Shown here: positions 47,722 to 56,081 of the stretch, piece by piece
How positions within the stretch are numbered: position 1 is the first letter of the stretch
How the letters are laid out: the number at the start of each line of letters is the position of its first letter
Assembly: GCA_035763745.1 (NCBI GenBank)
Contig: DASUAO010000020.1
Span: 47,958 to 111,957, forward strand
Origin: DASUAO01 sp035763745
GTDB taxonomy: Bacteria; Actinomycetota; Acidimicrobiia; IMCC26256; PALSA-555
Direction: 5' to 3'
Length of the DNA stretch: 64,000 bases
The notes under the pieces: model-generated
Database searches by the model: none
Told to the model about the DNA's origin: nothing
What the model saw: only the letters and a program-made list of their open reading frames with translations
Position numbers and translations under genes: made by a program

Positions 47722-49059
47722 TCAGTCCGGGATCGATGGCGTGGTGTCGTTGCTCGGCCACTCCGGTCGGTAGTAGCCGCGGAAGTGCAGCTCGCCGTCG
47801 CGCAGCTCGCGGATGGTGAGGAAGTCTCCTTTGTATCCCCGGTGGTCGTACTCGGCGAAGGTGATGTAGCACGACGGCCCGCCGTTCGTGCAGGGCATCC
47901 ACTTGATCATCTCGATGCCCTCCTTCACGTGGCGCGGGGTGGGGATCCGAGCGTTGGCGATGCCCTGGATGGCGACGCGCGCGGTGTCGTACGCGAGCGC
48001 GACCACCACGTTCCGTGTGCGGCGACCGAACCGGGCTTCGAACCGGTCCATCATCGCGTTGTAGTTCGGGTTGGTTCCGTCGTCACCGAGCTGGTCGCAC
48101 CCGTGCCAGCCTTCGAGACCTTCGGCCCACTCGTTGGAGTTCGAATAGAACATGAAGGCCGTCCCCATCACACGCGGCGGATCCCAGTCGAGGGCCTTGA
48201 ACGCGCGCGCGAAGTGGAACGTCGAGTAGCCGTACCCGACGTAGACGACGGCCTCGGTGCCGAGGTCGCGCATGGTGGCGAGGTGCTCCTGGAGGTTCTT
48301 CGGGTTCGGGGCGAGGAACACCTCCTTGGTGATCTCGAGCCCCAGCTGGAGCGCCGTGCGCCGGAAGTAGTCCGCGTAGAGGTCACCCGCGGAGCCCCGC
48401 TCCCAGAAGAAGCCGACCTTGGAGTGCCCACCCTGCTTGCACCAGTTCGCGCACATCACCGACTCCGTGGGGATGTCGCCGTTCGCGACCGTGAACACGA
48501 ACTCGCCGAACGCGCGGGTGGTGCCGGTCCACAGGAGCACAGGGACGCCGGCGGCGTTCGCGTATGGCGCGATCGTCTCTGAGTTGTCGGCGATGAACGG
48601 GCCGATCACGACCACGCAACCCTCGTCGACGAGTCGGTGGTATCCGGCGATCAGCTTGCGGTAGTTCTCCCTCGGCAGGCCGCGCGCATCGACCGTGAAG
48701 ATCTCGACGGGCCGGTCGTAGATGCCCTCGTTCATCGCATCCTCGATCGCGAGGATGTAGGGGTCGATGCAGTCTGCGAGCAGCTGGCCGAGATCCATGT
48801 CGATGAGGAAGCCGATGCGGACCGGCTCGAACGGGTCGCCCTGGGTCTGCACGCCGCGCGTCGGGGGAGAGATGATGATCCGCTCGACCGCCTTCTCGCC
48901 GACCCGACCACCGCCCTGGTACCAACGGTCGCCCTGCCACGATCCGAGCTCGGCGGTGTCGACCCCCGAGACCACGGTGCACGTCGCACGGTCCTCCCGG
49001 GCCGCGCCTGGGTCGACGGGGGCCGGGAACATCCGCTCCGCGTAGGGGCCTTCGGTCAT
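47722..49059 (-). CDS. Branched-chain-amino-acid-type substrate-binding domain protein without signal peptide
   Basis: 445 residues from the ATG at 49059. IGFLIDMDLGQLLADCIDPYILAIEDA (read in parts) and GPFIADNSETIAPYANAAGVPVLLWTGTT (read in parts) are hallmarks of Peripla_BP_6 ligand-binding domains (LivJ, AmiC). VVYVGYGYSTFHFARAFKALDWDPPRVMGTAF (read in parts) is the second lobe. Unlike transporter receptors, it has no signal peptide or lipobox: the first 80 residues are hydrophilic, and the upstream open frame offers none. A cytoplasmic sensor like AmiC is therefore likely. No permease or ATPase genes are nearby. It is followed by the glycosylase gene. The ligand is unknown. Confidence 0.85.
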   Translation of the reverse strand: MTEGPYAERMFPAPVDPGAAREDRATCTVVSGVDTAELGSWQGDRWYQGGGRVGEKAVERIIISPPTRGVQTQGDPFEPVRIGFLIDMDLGQLLADCIDPYILAIEDAMNEGIYDRPVEIFTVDARGLPRENYRKLIAGYHRLVDEGCVVVIGPFIADNSETIAPYANAAGVPVLLWTGTTRAFGEFVFTVANGDIPTESVMCANWCKQGGHSKVGFFWERGSAGDLYADYFRRTALQLGLEITKEVFLAPNPKNLQEHLATMRDLGTEAVVYVGYGYSTFHFARAFKALDWDPPRVMGTAFMFYSNSNEWAEGLEGWHGCDQLGDDGTNPNYNAMMDRFEARFGRRTRNVVVALAYDTARVAIQGIANARIPTPRHVKEGIEMIKWMPCTNGGPSCYITFAEYDHRGYKGDFLTIRELRDGELHFRGYYRPEWPSNDTTPSIPD

Positions 49060-49109
49060 GGGGGCGAGTCGACCATGCCATAGGTCCCGACCGCAACCGC
49101 GACGATCGC

Positions 49110-49642
49110 TTACAGAATCCCCGGCCGCGCGTAGTACCGACGATCGATGTGCGCGGACTCGCTCTGGAGCTGCTCGTCGGCGATGAGGACTCCGCCTCCC
49201 GCTCCGATCGCCTCGCGAACCTCCGAGAACTCGAGGCCATAGATCTCCATCCGCGGCGCCCACAACGTTCGGAGCGTCGTCACCGCATCCCAGAGCGGGC
49301 GCGGTATCCGGTCGCACACCGCTGGGTATGCCGGTTGTGCGAATCGGCCTGGACGACCATCGCTGGCGCGAGGTCGACGCCGACAACCTCGTCGAAGCGC
49401 GTCGCGAGCGACTGTGTCAGCCGTCCCACGCCACAACCGAAGTCGAGCGCACGCCCGGTCGGAACGTCGAGACCGAGCGCCTTGGTCATCTCGAAGATGT
49501 GGTCAACGTCGCGACGGCCGGTCTCGAAGAACTCGGCCACATTCCACCGGCGGCGCGAGCGTTCAGGTTCGGTGCAGATCGCCCACAACGCGTCCCTGCG
49601 AGCGAACCGGTTCCAGTTGCTCTGGAGGAGCCGCAGTCGCAT
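49110..49642 (-). pseudogene. Broken class I SAM-dependent methyltransferase
   Basis: Read from 49642 leftwards, the first frame encodes FARRDALWAICTEPERSRRRW and RALDFGCGVGRLTQSLATRFDEVVGVDLAPAM, i.e. motif I (GxGxG) and the acidic residue after strand 2. It then runs out of homology near 49330 and stops at 49280. From about 49316 a second frame encodes CDRIPRPLWDAV and PRMEIYGLEFSEVREAIGAGG, ending RRYYARPGIL, the C-terminus of the same family. The central 80-100 codons that normally hold motifs II-IV are missing and the frame shifts at the junction. It is an inactivated gene. Confidence 0.7.
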
Positions 49643-49709
49643 GCCCGCGAACCTACTCAGGCGCCGAGGACCGAGACCGCTCTCCTACGATCGCGCTCGG
49701 AGGTGTGGG

Positions 49710-50468
49710 ATGCGCATGATCGTCGACGCACTGGCCGCGCAGCACGCCGAGCTCGGGACCCTGCTGGAAGGCCTCGACGACCTTGGTTGGCGCCGGGACA
49801 CTCCCTGCGACGGCTGGGACGTCGCTGCCGTCGTGCTGCACCTCGCCCAGTCCGACGAGATCGCGCTCGCGAGCGCGCGGGGGCGGTTCCGCGAACGCAT
49901 CGACGGGCTCGCAGGCGGCGACACCGCTCGTGCAGCGTCGGTCGAGGACGGCGTCGAGCAGCTGGTCGCAGGAGAACGCGACTCGCCTCCCGCGGAGATC
50001 CACGAGCGATGGTTGGTGGGTGCGGCGACGCTCAGGGAAGAGCTGTCTTCGATCGACCCCCACGAGCGGGTCTTGTGGGTCATCGGTGACATGGCTGCGC
50101 GCACGCTTGCGACGACACGCCTCGCGGAGACGTGGATACACACTCGGGACGTCGCGGTCGCGCTGGAGGTCGAGCTGCCACCGACCGACCGGCTCTGGCA
50201 CATCGCCCGGCTCGCCTGGCGGACCCTCCCGTACGCGTTCGCCCGCGAGGGTCGCCCGATGTGTGGACCCGTGGCGTTCCACCTCACCGCTCCCGATGGG
50301 GCCGCATGGGACTTCGTGCCCGAAGACGATGCGGTGCACGCGATCACCGGTGATGCACTCGACCTGTGCCTCGTCGCGGCCCGGAGAGTCCGACCCGAGC
50401 AGACCTCACTCCGTGGTGAGGGCCCGGACGCCGCTGTCGTCCTCGAGATCGTTCGGACCTGGGCCTAG
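49710..50468 (+). CDS. TIGR03084/MDMPI-type DinB-like metal-binding protein
   Basis: 252 residues from the ATG at 49710, with GGAGG six bases upstream. PCDGWDVAAVVLHLAQSDEIA and TRLAETWIHTRDVAVAL contain the His and Glu residues of the DinB-like four-helix bundle that binds zinc in mycothiol-dependent maleylpyruvate isomerase relatives. Members use mycothiol or a related thiol to isomerise or open small molecules, or remain of unknown function. It should be cytoplasmic. It is alone on its strand between the broken methyltransferase and the acyl-CoA synthetase genes, with 16 bases to the latter's stop. The specific reaction cannot be assigned. Confidence 0.85.
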   Translation: MRMIVDALAAQHAELGTLLEGLDDLGWRRDTPCDGWDVAAVVLHLAQSDEIALASARGRFRERIDGLAGGDTARAASVEDGVEQLVAGERDSPPAEIHERWLVGAATLREELSSIDPHERVLWVIGDMAARTLATTRLAETWIHTRDVAVALEVELPPTDRLWHIARLAWRTLPYAFAREGRPMCGPVAFHLTAPDGAAWDFVPEDDAVHAITGDALDLCLVAARRVRPEQTSLRGEGPDAAVVLEIVRTWA

Positions 50469-50484
50469 CGCGGCGGCGTTCTGC

Positions 50485-51915
50485 TCACGACATCGCGGAC
50501 TGCGCCAGCTCGGCGCGCAGGACCTTGCCGACCTCGTTGCGCGGGAGACTCGCGACTTCGACGAACCGTGTCGGAATCTTGTATGGCGCGAGATGCTCCC
50601 GGCAGTGCGCCTCCAACAGTTCCTGGTCGATCGTGCCGGCGACGAAGGCCACGGGAACCTCCCCGAGCCGTGCGTCCTCGATCCCCACGACCGCGACCTC
50701 GCGTACGCCGGTGGCCGTCGCGAGCACTTCCTCGACATCGGCAGGGAAGACCTTCAACCCACCCCGGTTGATGACGTCCGAAACCCGACCCTCGATCCAC
50801 ACGAACCCGTCGTCGTCGATCCGGGCATGGTCGCCGGTCCGCAGCCAGCCCTCGGCGTCCAACCGGTCGCCCAGGCTTGCGGACGAAGCAGACGACGGGG
50901 TCCGGACCCACAGCTCGCCCCCGTCGTCGATGCGGACCTCGACGTGCGCGTGTGGTCGGCCGACGGCACCCAGCTTGGTCTCCCCGAATTCGCGCCAGTC
51001 GGCCGCGTTCCATCCGATGACCTCGCCACCGAGCTCGGTCTGGCCGTAGCCGTTGAGCACCGCGACGCCGAAGCGGTCGACGAACCTCCGCGCGAGGAAC
51101 GGAGACAACGGTGCGGTGATGCTGCGCACGTAGCGAAGCGGCGCGAGTGAGGTGAGCCGCGGTTCGTCGCAGCACATCGCCATCGCAGCCGGTGGCAGGA
51201 CGACGGAGCGGATCTGGTGCTCGGCGACCAGCCGCGCGAGCTCGTTCGGGTCGAAGTGGTCCATGAGGACCACGGGCGCACCGACACGGAACGCGAAGCA
51301 CACCGTGTAGATCCCTGCCCACAAGGAGAGGGAGACAGGAACGAGGTTCGCCATCGGCGGCCCCGCCGCGTCGGAAGCGGTGGCAGTACGAAACGTGGTG
51401 ATGACGCCGTCGAGCAGGGCGAGGACCTGCGAGTGCCGGAGCGGGACCGGGCGCGGCGGACCGGTGGTGCCCGACGTCGTCTGCACGAGCGCCACGTCCG
51501 GGTCGTGGGCGCGAGCGGGCCCGGAGGCGACACCGATAGCGAAGCCAGCGGCGCTCGTCATCTCGCGCTGGGGGAATCTCTGCGCGGCAGATGCGGTCGT
51601 GATGAGGGCCGCTGGGGTGATCGCATCGAGGAGGAGTGTGATCTCTCGGTCGGTGAGCCGGGGGTTGACCGGGACGTAGACCGCGCCGAGGGCCCACACA
51701 CCGAAGAGCGCGGCGATGGTCTCGGCCCGGTTGCCGAGCATCACCGCGACCGCAGTCCCGCGCGCGACTCCGGCTCGTGCGAGTGCATCGCGCACCTCCA
51801 GCGCAGACTCGGTGAGTGCGGCGCGTGTCGTCGTTCCATCCGCGTCGTGGACGACGACGTCCGCGGGAAGCGCGTCTGGTCCCGGCTCCAGGAGGAGGTC
51901 GATGAGGGCCTTCAT
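50485..51915 (-). CDS. Acyl-CoA synthetase (AMP-forming)
   Basis: 476 residues from the ATG at 51915 (three in-frame GTGs precede it). TSGTTGPPRPVPLRH is the phosphate-binding loop; NGYGQTELGGE the aromatic/adenine motif; TGDHARIDDDGFVWIEGRVSDVINRGGLKVFPADVEEVL (read in parts) the hinge and signature; NEVGKVLR carries the catalytic Lys. It activates a carboxylic acid with ATP and CoA in the cytoplasm. Length and spacing fit medium- or short-chain/aromatic acyl-CoA ligases. It is the last gene of a five-gene minus-strand operon of enoyl-CoA hydratases and an acyl-CoA dehydrogenase, so it probably makes the first CoA ester of that pathway. Confidence 0.94.
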   Translation of the reverse strand: MKALIDLLLEPGPDALPADVVVHDADGTTTRAALTESALEVRDALARAGVARGTAVAVMLGNRAETIAALFGVWALGAVYVPVNPRLTDREITLLLDAITPAALITTASAAQRFPQREMTSAAGFAIGVASGPARAHDPDVALVQTTSGTTGPPRPVPLRHSQVLALLDGVITTFRTATASDAAGPPMANLVPVSLSLWAGIYTVCFAFRVGAPVVLMDHFDPNELARLVAEHQIRSVVLPPAAMAMCCDEPRLTSLAPLRYVRSITAPLSPFLARRFVDRFGVAVLNGYGQTELGGEVIGWNAADWREFGETKLGAVGRPHAHVEVRIDDGGELWVRTPSSASSASLGDRLDAEGWLRTGDHARIDDDGFVWIEGRVSDVINRGGLKVFPADVEEVLATATGVREVAVVGIEDARLGEVPVAFVAGTIDQELLEAHCREHLAPYKIPTRFVEVASLPRNEVGKVLRAELAQSAMS

Positions 51916-51928
51916 CACCACCACGAGG

Positions 51929-52744
51929 TCATCGGTTCGGGAGCTCCACGGGTGGGAGCCACTGCGCGTCGCGCTTCTCTGCGAACGCGAGCGGTCCTTC
52001 TTCCTGGTCGGGGTGGCCCCACATCGACGTGAGCTCGGCCGCGCCGGCCCGACAGGCGTCGGTGAGCCCCGACTCGAGCGCTCCCCAGAGCGCGCGCTTG
52101 GTGGCCGCCATCGCGGCAGGGGAGTTCTTGGCGATCTTCTCGGCCAGCTCCTGCGCGCGGTCTCGGAGCTCCTCCGGCGGATCGACGATCTGGCTGATCA
52201 TCCCGAGCTCGTAGGCGCGCTCGGCGCCCATGCGCTCGTAGCGACCCACGAAGGCCATCCGCATCACCGCCTCCGCAGGCATCTTGCGGATCAGGCCGAT
52301 CGCCTCGAGTGAGACGACCTGCCCGATGGAGACGTGCGGGTCGAAGAACTCCGCGTCCGACGCGGCGATCACGATGTCGGCGTCGGCGACCCAATGGAAA
52401 CCGCCGCCGCAGCAGATGCCGTTGACCGCGGTGATGACCGGCTTCCAGACGTGCTGGTGCCATGCCGTGAAGTGGAGGTCGAACTGCTCGACCGAGTCCC
52501 GATATCGCTGCATCCCGACGCCGTCGGACGCGATCTCGGCGACGTCGACGCCGGTCTGGAAGGCGCGGCCCTCACCCGTGTGGACGATCACGCGGACGGC
52601 GGGATCGCGGTCGAGCTCGAGCCAGGCGTCGGCGAACTCGTCGCGCATCTTGGCGTTCATCGCGTTGAGTGCATCCGGCCGGTTGTTGATGAGCCAGCCC
52701 ACCGATCCGTGCCGCTCGACGATCAGGTGCTCGTACTCACCCAT
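51929..52744 (-). CDS. Enoyl-CoA hydratase/isomerase (paralogue 1)
   Basis: 271 residues. RPDALNAMNAKMRDEF is the N-terminal CoA-binding region; TAVNGICCGGGFHWVADADIVIAAS (read in parts) and DPHVSIGQVV give the oxyanion hole and active-site helix. The active-site Glu pair of crotonases is not obvious: IGQVVSLEAIG keeps one Glu. The C-terminal 70 residues and their DNA are nearly identical to those of the next gene upstream (52763), while the N-terminal halves differ more. It lies 13 bases before the acyl-CoA synthetase gene in the same operon. It probably hydrates or isomerises a 2-enoyl-CoA. Confidence 0.92.
   Translation of the reverse strand: MGEYEHLIVERHGSVGWLINNRPDALNAMNAKMRDEFADAWLELDRDPAVRVIVHTGEGRAFQTGVDVAEIASDGVGMQRYRDSVEQFDLHFTAWHQHVWKPVITAVNGICCGGGFHWVADADIVIAASDAEFFDPHVSIGQVVSLEAIGLIRKMPAEAVMRMAFVGRYERMGAERAYELGMISQIVDPPEELRDRAQELAEKIAKNSPAAMAATKRALWGALESGLTDACRAGAAELTSMWGHPDQEEGPLAFAEKRDAQWLPPVELPNR
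51981..52045. repeat. 65-bp exact repeat, copy 1 (paralogous coding sequence)
   Basis: Identical over 65 bases to 52800-52864. Both copies lie in the 3' part of adjacent enoyl-CoA hydratase genes and code for the same residues around SMWGHPDQEEGPLAFAE. Confidence 0.95.
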
Positions 52745-52762
52745 GGCTGCTCGCTCCGTTCG

Positions 52763-53566
52763 TCACTCGACGGCCTTCCAGTGGGCCGCGCGCCGTTCGG
52801 CGAACGCGAGCGGTCCTTCTTCCTGGTCGGGGTGGCCCCACATCGACGTGAGCTCGGCCGCGCCCGCTCGACACGCCTCGGTGAGCCCCGACTCGAGCGC
52901 ACCCCACAGGGCGCGTTTGGTGGCGGCCATCGCGGCGGGGGAGTTCTTCGCGACCAGCTCGGCCAGCTCCTGCGCGCGCGCCCGGAGTTCCGTCGGCGGA
53001 TCGACGACCTCGCTCGAGATGCCGAGCTGGTGCGCGCGACCTGCGTCGATCCGTTCGAAGCGTCCGACGAGCGCGGCGCGGAGGATCGGTTCCATCGGTG
53101 ACGTGCGCGCGAGCGCGATCCCCTCGTAGGCGACGACCTGTCCGAGGGACACATGGGGGTCGACGAACGTCGCGTCCGATGCCGCGAGCACGATGTCGGC
53201 GTCCGCGACGAAGTGGAGTCCGCCCCCGGCGCACACGCCGTTGACGGCGGCGATGACCGGCTTCCAGACCTGGCACTGCCATGCGGTGAACCGGAGCGCG
53301 GCATCCCTCGTACGGCGGGAGTGCGCGTGCAGCGCGTCCTTGTCATTCGCCAGCTGCACCACGTCGACGCCCGTCTGGAACGCGGCACCCTCCCCGGTGT
53401 TGACGATGACGCGCACCTCGGGATCGGCGGCGAGCTGGCCCCACGCTCGCTCGAGCTCGTCGAACATGCGCGCGTCCATGGCGTTTCCGGCGTCAGGGCG
53501 GTCGAAGACGAGCCAACCGACCGGTCCCTCGCGCCGGACCTGCAGGCGTGTGTAGTCGCCGGTCAC
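52763..53566 (-). CDS. Enoyl-CoA hydratase/isomerase (paralogue 2)
   Basis: 267 residues from a GTG at 53566. RPDAGNAMDARMFDEL and AAVNGVCAGGGLHFVADADIVLAAS (read in parts) are the crotonase-fold motifs; DPHVSLGQVVAYEGIALAR follows. It is the tandem paralogue of the gene at 51929: the last 70 residues are almost identical, the first 190 clearly diverged. Eighteen bases separate the two. A triple 14-bp repeat sits directly upstream and overlaps the end of the acyl-CoA dehydrogenase gene. It should act on an enoyl-CoA of the same pathway, perhaps with a different position or chain branching. Confidence 0.92.
   Translation of the reverse strand: MTGDYTRLQVRREGPVGWLVFDRPDAGNAMDARMFDELERAWGQLAADPEVRVIVNTGEGAAFQTGVDVVQLANDKDALHAHSRRTRDAALRFTAWQCQVWKPVIAAVNGVCAGGGLHFVADADIVLAASDATFVDPHVSLGQVVAYEGIALARTSPMEPILRAALVGRFERIDAGRAHQLGISSEVVDPPTELRARAQELAELVAKNSPAAMAATKRALWGALESGLTEACRAGAAELTSMWGHPDQEEGPLAFAERRAAHWKAVE
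52800..52864. repeat. 65-bp exact repeat, copy 2 (paralogous coding sequence)
   Basis: Identical over 65 bases to 51981-52045, in the 3' part of the second enoyl-CoA hydratase gene. Confidence 0.95.
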
Positions 53567-53570
53567 GGTC

Positions 53571-53612
53571 GCCTCGTCATGATCGCCTCGTCATGATCGC
53601 CTCGTCATGATC
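53571..53612. repeat. Three perfect 14-bp tandem repeats
   Basis: The unit GCCTCGTCATGATC is repeated exactly at 53571-53584, 53585-53598 and 53599-53612. Each unit contains TCATGA, so on the minus strand each copy offers an ATG, a TGA and GAGG. The array covers the acyl-CoA dehydrogenase stop and the leader of the next gene. Confidence 0.97.
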
Positions 53613-54882
53613 GGGGGACCTCGTCCCACGAGCGTCCGTCCCAGGGATCGGGCTCGCGCGGGAGGCCGAGCACGCGCTCGCCCACGATGTTCTTGTTGAC
53701 CTCGCTGGTGCCGCCCTCGATCGTGTTCGCCCGGCTCCGCAACATCCCCTGGACCTCGTGGCGGAGGGTGTCGGGGTAGGGCGCCCCCGGGTCGCCGTCC
53801 CATGCCATCGCGTCCGGTCCGAGCAGGTCGACGGTGGCCAGCTGGAGGCGCTGGTTGAGGTCGCCCGAGTGCACCTTCCCCACGCTGCTCTCGGGGCCGG
53901 GCGGCTTCCCCACTGCCAGCCGGCTGCGGACACGCCGGTTGGTGATCGACCGGATCCGCTCCTCGCCGACGAGCCCGGCGAGGCGCTGTCGAGTGACCGG
54001 GTCGGCCGCGACGCCTCGTTCGGCCGCGAGCTCGAGCGCGCGTTCCACCCCCGAGCCACCGATGCGGTCGACGCCGCCCGATCCGGCCCCGGCGACCATC
54101 TGTCGCTCCGACGCGAGCGTCGATCCGGCGACCCGCCACCCGTCGTCCACGGCGCCGACCCGCTGGTCGTCGGGAACGATCGCACCGTCGAGGAAGACCT
54201 CGTTGAAGTCGATCTCGCCGGTGAGGTGACGCAGCGGTCGCACCTGGACACCAGGTCGATGCAGGTCGAGGAGGAAGTAGGTGATGCCCTTGCGCTTCGG
54301 GACGTCGGGATCCGTGCGCGCGAGGAGCACCGCCCAGTCCGAGACGTGCGCCCAGGTCGTCCAGACCTTCTGGCCGGTGATGACCCAGCTGTCGCCGTCG
54401 CGCACGGCCCGGGTGGCGAGCGATGCGAGATCGGAGCCCGCGCCCGGCTCGCTGAAGAGCTGGCACCAACGCTCTTCGTTGCGGACGATCGGGCCGAGGT
54501 AGCGCACCCGCTGCTCCTCGGTGCCGTGGGCGAAGAGTGCAGGTGCGCAGAGGTTCAAGCCGAGGGGGTTGAGGCGGCCCAAGTTGTACGGCGCGAGCTC
54601 GGATTCGATGATGCGCGCCCTCGCCTGGTCGACGCCGAGGCCGCCGTAGGCGACGGGCCAGGTCGGGACGACCATGCCCGACCAGCCGAACGTCGGATAC
54701 CACTGCTCGTAGTCGGCGCGGCTGCGGACCGACCGGATCGCCGAGACGCCGCCGGCCGCGGCCCGGCGCCACGAGGCGGGTAGGTGGGTCTCGATCCACG
54801 CGCGTGTCGATGCGGCGACGTCGGCCTCGGGGGTGGTGTCGTCGACCTGGAGGCGGACGCCGTCCTCTGGTTCAGCGGCCAT
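53605..54882 (-). CDS. Acyl-CoA dehydrogenase
   Basis: 425 residues, slightly longer than usual. QLFSEPGAGSDLASLATRAV gives the FAD/substrate segment; RSRANTIEGGTSEVNKNIVGERVLGLPRE (read in parts) is the C-terminal motif. It should oxidise an acyl-CoA with FAD. Its ATG lies inside the end of the upstream enoyl-CoA hydratase gene (11-base overlap), so the two are coupled. The stop falls in the first unit of the 14-bp triple repeat. It is the second gene of the five-gene operon. The gene at 12882 encodes a related enzyme elsewhere in the window. Confidence 0.93.
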   Translation of the reverse strand: MAAEPEDGVRLQVDDTTPEADVAASTRAWIETHLPASWRRAAAGGVSAIRSVRSRADYEQWYPTFGWSGMVVPTWPVAYGGLGVDQARARIIESELAPYNLGRLNPLGLNLCAPALFAHGTEEQRVRYLGPIVRNEERWCQLFSEPGAGSDLASLATRAVRDGDSWVITGQKVWTTWAHVSDWAVLLARTDPDVPKRKGITYFLLDLHRPGVQVRPLRHLTGEIDFNEVFLDGAIVPDDQRVGAVDDGWRVAGSTLASERQMVAGAGSGGVDRIGGSGVERALELAAERGVAADPVTRQRLAGLVGEERIRSITNRRVRSRLAVGKPPGPESSVGKVHSGDLNQRLQLATVDLLGPDAMAWDGDPGAPYPDTLRHEVQGMLRSRANTIEGGTSEVNKNIVGERVLGLPREPDPWDGRSWDEVPRS

Positions 54883-55681
54883 CGAAGTCCGGGTCGCGGC
54901 GCTCGCGTAGCGCCTGCATCCCTTCCCGGAAGTCCGCGCTCCGTGAGGAGAGCTCCATCGCGAACGCCTCGTTGGCGAGATGACGTTCGAGGTCGAGTCC
55001 GGCGCCCTCGTGGACGAGCCACTTGGTCAGGCCGAGTGCGACGGTCGGACCGTGGGCGAGGCGTCGGGCGAGCGTCGCCGCGGCCGCGTCGACCTCGGCG
55101 GCGGCGACCATCGCGTGGACGATCGCCCACGCCGCGGCCTCCTCTCCCGACACCTCGCGTCCGAGCATGAGGAGCTCCTTGGCCCGGGCGACGCCGACGA
55201 GACGGGGAAGCAGCCAGGTCCCGCCGCTGTCGGGCGTGAACCCGCGCGTCGCGAACGGCTCCCACAGGCGGGCGTCGCGTGCCACGACACAGAAGTCAGC
55301 TGCGAGCGCGAGGTGGAGCCCGAGGCCGGCTGCCCAGCCCCGCACTGCGGCGACCACCGGGACCTGGGTCGAGAGGAGTAGCGAGACGACCCGATGCGAG
55401 AGCACCGGAAGGCGCCGCTGGATGCTCCCCACGCGGGGACGCGGTGCGTCGGCGTCGGCGTTGCGACCGAGGATGTCGAATCCCGAGCAGAAGTCGTCAC
55501 CGCGCGACCCGAGGAGGATGGCGCGCACCGTCTCGTCGTTGTTCGCGGCCTCCAGGTGCGCGACCATCGCCCGCACGACCGTGTCGTCGATGGCGTTGCG
55601 CTTCTCGGGTCGATCGATGGTGAGAACGAGGAGACCGTCGTCGAGCGACGCCAGCAAGCCGGGAACCGTGTCGTAGCTCAT
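54872..55681 (-). CDS. Enoyl-CoA hydratase/isomerase
   Basis: 269 residues. RPEKRNAIDDTVVRAM and AAVRGWAAGLGLHLALAADFCVVA (read in parts) are crotonase motifs. ATRGFTPDSGGTWLLPRLVG carries an Asp-Ser-Gly-Gly pattern in place of the usual Glu, as in isomerase- or ECI-type members. It is more distant from the other two hydratases in the operon than they are from each other. It is the first certain gene of the operon; its start overlaps the end of a short unconvincing frame by four bases (ATGA). It probably isomerises or hydrates an unsaturated acyl-CoA. Confidence 0.92.
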   Translation of the reverse strand: MSYDTVPGLLASLDDGLLVLTIDRPEKRNAIDDTVVRAMVAHLEAANNDETVRAILLGSRGDDFCSGFDILGRNADADAPRPRVGSIQRRLPVLSHRVVSLLLSTQVPVVAAVRGWAAGLGLHLALAADFCVVARDARLWEPFATRGFTPDSGGTWLLPRLVGVARAKELLMLGREVSGEEAAAWAIVHAMVAAAEVDAAAATLARRLAHGPTVALGLTKWLVHEGAGLDLERHLANEAFAMELSSRSADFREGMQALRERRDPDFDGR

Positions 55682-56081
55682 CGGGACGTCGGCAGCTCGT
55701 CGGCGGCGAAGCGGGCCGCGATCGCGTCGAGCGCCCCCTGGAGGTGCGTCGCACCACCGGGCGGTCGGGGAAGTCGCACAGGCCCATGTTCGCGGCTGGG
55801 CAGCAGCACCGTCACAGGGCCCGGAGTCGGGGAGGTGGCGCCGGCAGGACGCGATCTCACGAACGGCGACCCGCTCCGGGGCGGTGCCGTGTGGGGCTCC
55901 GGGACACCGTTGCGCGCCCGTAGCCGGCGCAGCCCTCCCTCGGTGATCCGACCACCTTCCGTCACCGGACGGCGTGCCCGTGCCTCGTCATGGCTCGGAA
56001 CGTACTCGGAACCTCCGGTCGCCCGGGCGCCGGGAAACTGGGGGTTGAGGACGAGACCTGTGGTGCCGAGACAGATGATGC
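55682..56081. other. 400-bp gap without a convincing gene
   Basis: Between the enoyl-CoA hydratase and GGDEF-EAL genes. A minus-strand frame, 55678-55965, overlaps the hydratase start with ATGA and ends in a protein-like LDAIAARFAADELPTSR. The rest of it is Pro/Arg/Thr-rich like non-coding translation. It may be the tail of a decayed gene that once headed the operon. I see no RNA gene, hairpin with a T-tract or repeat in the gap; promoters for both divergent genes must lie here. Confidence 0.5.

Noticed and set aside
47716..47730. LexA control of the YcaQ-type glycosylase gene
   Set aside because: No CGAACnnnnGTTCG-like site was found near its start.
55678..55965. Short minus-strand frame overlapping the start of the enoyl-CoA hydratase gene
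   Set aside because: Only its last residues look protein-like; most is Pro/Arg/Thr-rich and no ribosome site or family is seen. Described as part of the 400-bp gap instead.
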